Shown: one piece after another, positions 7,781 to 7,976 of the stretch | Layout: every line of letters begins with the position of its first letter | How positions within the stretch are numbered: the stretch's first letter is position 1 | DNA from: Candidatus Sulfotelmatobacter sp. | GTDB taxonomy: Bacteria; Acidobacteriota; Terriglobia; Terriglobales; Acidobacteriaceae | Assembly (NCBI GenBank): GCA_030044775.1 | Contig: JASICF010000323.1 | Span: 1-7,976, forward strand | Direction: 5' to 3' | Length of the DNA: 7,976 nt | Made by a program: the position numbers and the translations under genes | The notes under the pieces: model-generated | What the model saw: the letters and a program-made list of their open reading frames with translations, nothing else | Told to the model about the DNA's origin: nothing | Database searches by the model: none

Positions 7781-7812
7781 CAAAAACTTGGGGGACGCAT
7801 TGTGCGTCCCCC
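7781..7812 (-). terminator. Intrinsic terminator after the lysine-rich mini-gene
   Basis: Read on the minus strand, a perfect 10-bp stem GGGGGACGCA / TGCGTCCCCC (7812-7803 and 7799-7790) closes a 3-base loop and is followed by AAG and five T residues (7786-7782). This is a strong rho-independent terminator shape on the minus strand. On the plus strand the stem is followed only by a short GTTTCG, so minus is the better orientation. It begins 22 bases after the mini-gene stop and lies just upstream of the methyltransferase gene, so it could also act as an attenuator for that gene. Confidence 0.75.
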
Positions 7813-7834
7813 GTTTCGACTTAAACTCACATCG

Positions 7835-7876
7835 TTAGTGCTTCTTTTTCTTCTTTGCCTTTTTCTTGGTTGCCAT
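7835..7876 (-). CDS. Lysine-rich 13-residue micropeptide or leader peptide
   Basis: The frame encodes MATKKKAKKKKKH, with 8 lysines in 13 residues and lysine codons mixed between AAG and AAA. The ATG at 7876 has a good Shine-Dalgarno sequence (AAGGGAG) 9 bases upstream, a promoter-like sequence further upstream and an intrinsic terminator 22 bases after the TAA. That layout suggests a dedicated short transcript of about 155 bases. An in-frame ATG at 7903 would give 22 residues but lacks a ribosome site. The TAA is in the same frame as the downstream methyltransferase, with 17 sense codons before TTG 7783. I do not recognise a named family. Such a basic peptide could bind nucleic acid or ribosomes, or the run of lysine codons could serve as a ribosome-stalling leader; both are inference. 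The reading frame may instead be incidental to a small RNA. Confidence 0.5.
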   Translation of the reverse strand: MATKKKAKKKKKH

Positions 7877-7885
7877 TGTTCTATT

Positions 7886-7892
7886 CTCCCTT
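7886..7892 (-). promoter_or_regulatory. Shine-Dalgarno sequence of the lysine-rich mini-gene
   Basis: AAGGGAG on the minus strand ends 9 bases before ATG 7876. It is the best ribosome-binding match in the right-hand part of the window. It decides the start at 7876 over the upstream in-frame ATG at 7903. Confidence 0.6.
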
Positions 7893-7905
7893 CCATTGTT
7901 CATGG

Positions 7906-7933
7906 AAAAATCTGCAACGAATGTTTTGTTGCA
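7906..7933 (-). promoter_or_regulatory. Leader inverted repeat with following T-tract
   Basis: On the minus strand TGCAAC (7933-7928) pairs with GTTGCA (7918-7913) across a 9-base loop, then GA and TTTTT (7910-7906). The left arm is also part of the 8-base palindrome GTTGCAAC at 7928-7935. It lies right at the expected 5' end of the mini-gene transcript. It could be an operator, a 5' stabilising hairpin or a weak attenuator. The 6-bp stem is short and the role is unproven. Confidence 0.3.
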
Positions 7934-7941
7934 ACTTATTG

Positions 7942-7972
7942 ATTGTATAGAGTCATTGAAAAACGAAGTCAA
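7942..7972 (-). promoter_or_regulatory. Sigma-70-like promoter driving the lysine-rich mini-gene
   Basis: On the minus strand TTGACT (7972-7967, five of six matches to TTGACA) is followed after 17 bases by TATACA (7949-7944). An overlapping TACAAT (7947-7942, five of six matches to TATAAT) is available with a 19-base spacer. The surrounding DNA is AT-rich compared with the genes. Transcription would begin near 7936, about 60 bases before the mini-gene ATG. The minus-strand methyltransferase has no comparable promoter between the terminator and its own start, so it may depend on readthrough from here. Confidence 0.6.
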
Positions 7973-7976
7973 GAAA

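Noticed and set aside
7736..7783. TTG start for the methyltransferase at 7783, adding 16 residues.
   Set aside because: The TTG overlaps the T-tract of the terminator and has no Shine-Dalgarno sequence; the extra residues carry no recognisable motif.
7655..7942. 95-codon plus-strand ORF spanning the methyltransferase start and the mini-gene.
   Set aside because: It runs antisense through the promoter, ribosome site and terminator of the minus-strand unit, has no ribosome site of its own that I can see, and its hydrophobic stretch is the complement of the lysine codons.

Overview
The window looks like a chromosomal segment of a G+C-rich bacterium, most likely an acidobacterium (Terriglobia-like). 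That placement is an inference from protein style, the hrcA-grpE-dnaJ order without dnaK, and base composition by eye; no rRNA or other strong phylogenetic marker is present. Coding density is very high. There are no tRNA or rRNA genes, insertion sequences or CRISPR arrays.

Bases 36-6584 hold five tightly spaced plus-strand genes that look like one operon, with its promoter beyond the left edge. In order they are hrcA (heat-shock repressor), grpE (nucleotide-exchange factor of the Hsp70 cycle), dnaJ (Hsp40 co-chaperone with J, G/F and zinc domains), rsmE (16S rRNA m3U1498 methyltransferase, ATGA overlap with dnaJ) and a 980-residue UvrD/PcrA-type helicase. The helicase carries a C-terminal RecB/AddB-type PDDEXK nuclease and four cysteines spaced as in the AddB iron-sulfur cluster. 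The first three genes encode the control and co-chaperones of the DnaK machine, but dnaK itself is not here. The dnaJ frame has no ATG, GTG or TTG start that would include the first J-domain helix. A CTG at 1724, well placed after a Shine-Dalgarno sequence, is the likely start.

Bases 6581-7735 hold a convergent minus-strand gene for a SAM-dependent methyltransferase resembling the putative sugar O-methyltransferase (NanM-like) family. Its stop and the helicase stop share the palindrome CTAG.

Bases 7781-7976, to the right, appear to be a compact minus-strand transcription unit: a sigma-70-like promoter, a short leader with an inverted repeat, a good Shine-Dalgarno sequence, a 13-codon reading frame encoding MATKKKAKKKKKH (8 lysines in 13 residues), and a strong intrinsic terminator just before the methyltransferase gene. 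This is the least explained part of the window. It could be an expressed lysine-rich micropeptide, a small RNA, or a leader-peptide attenuator for the methyltransferase.
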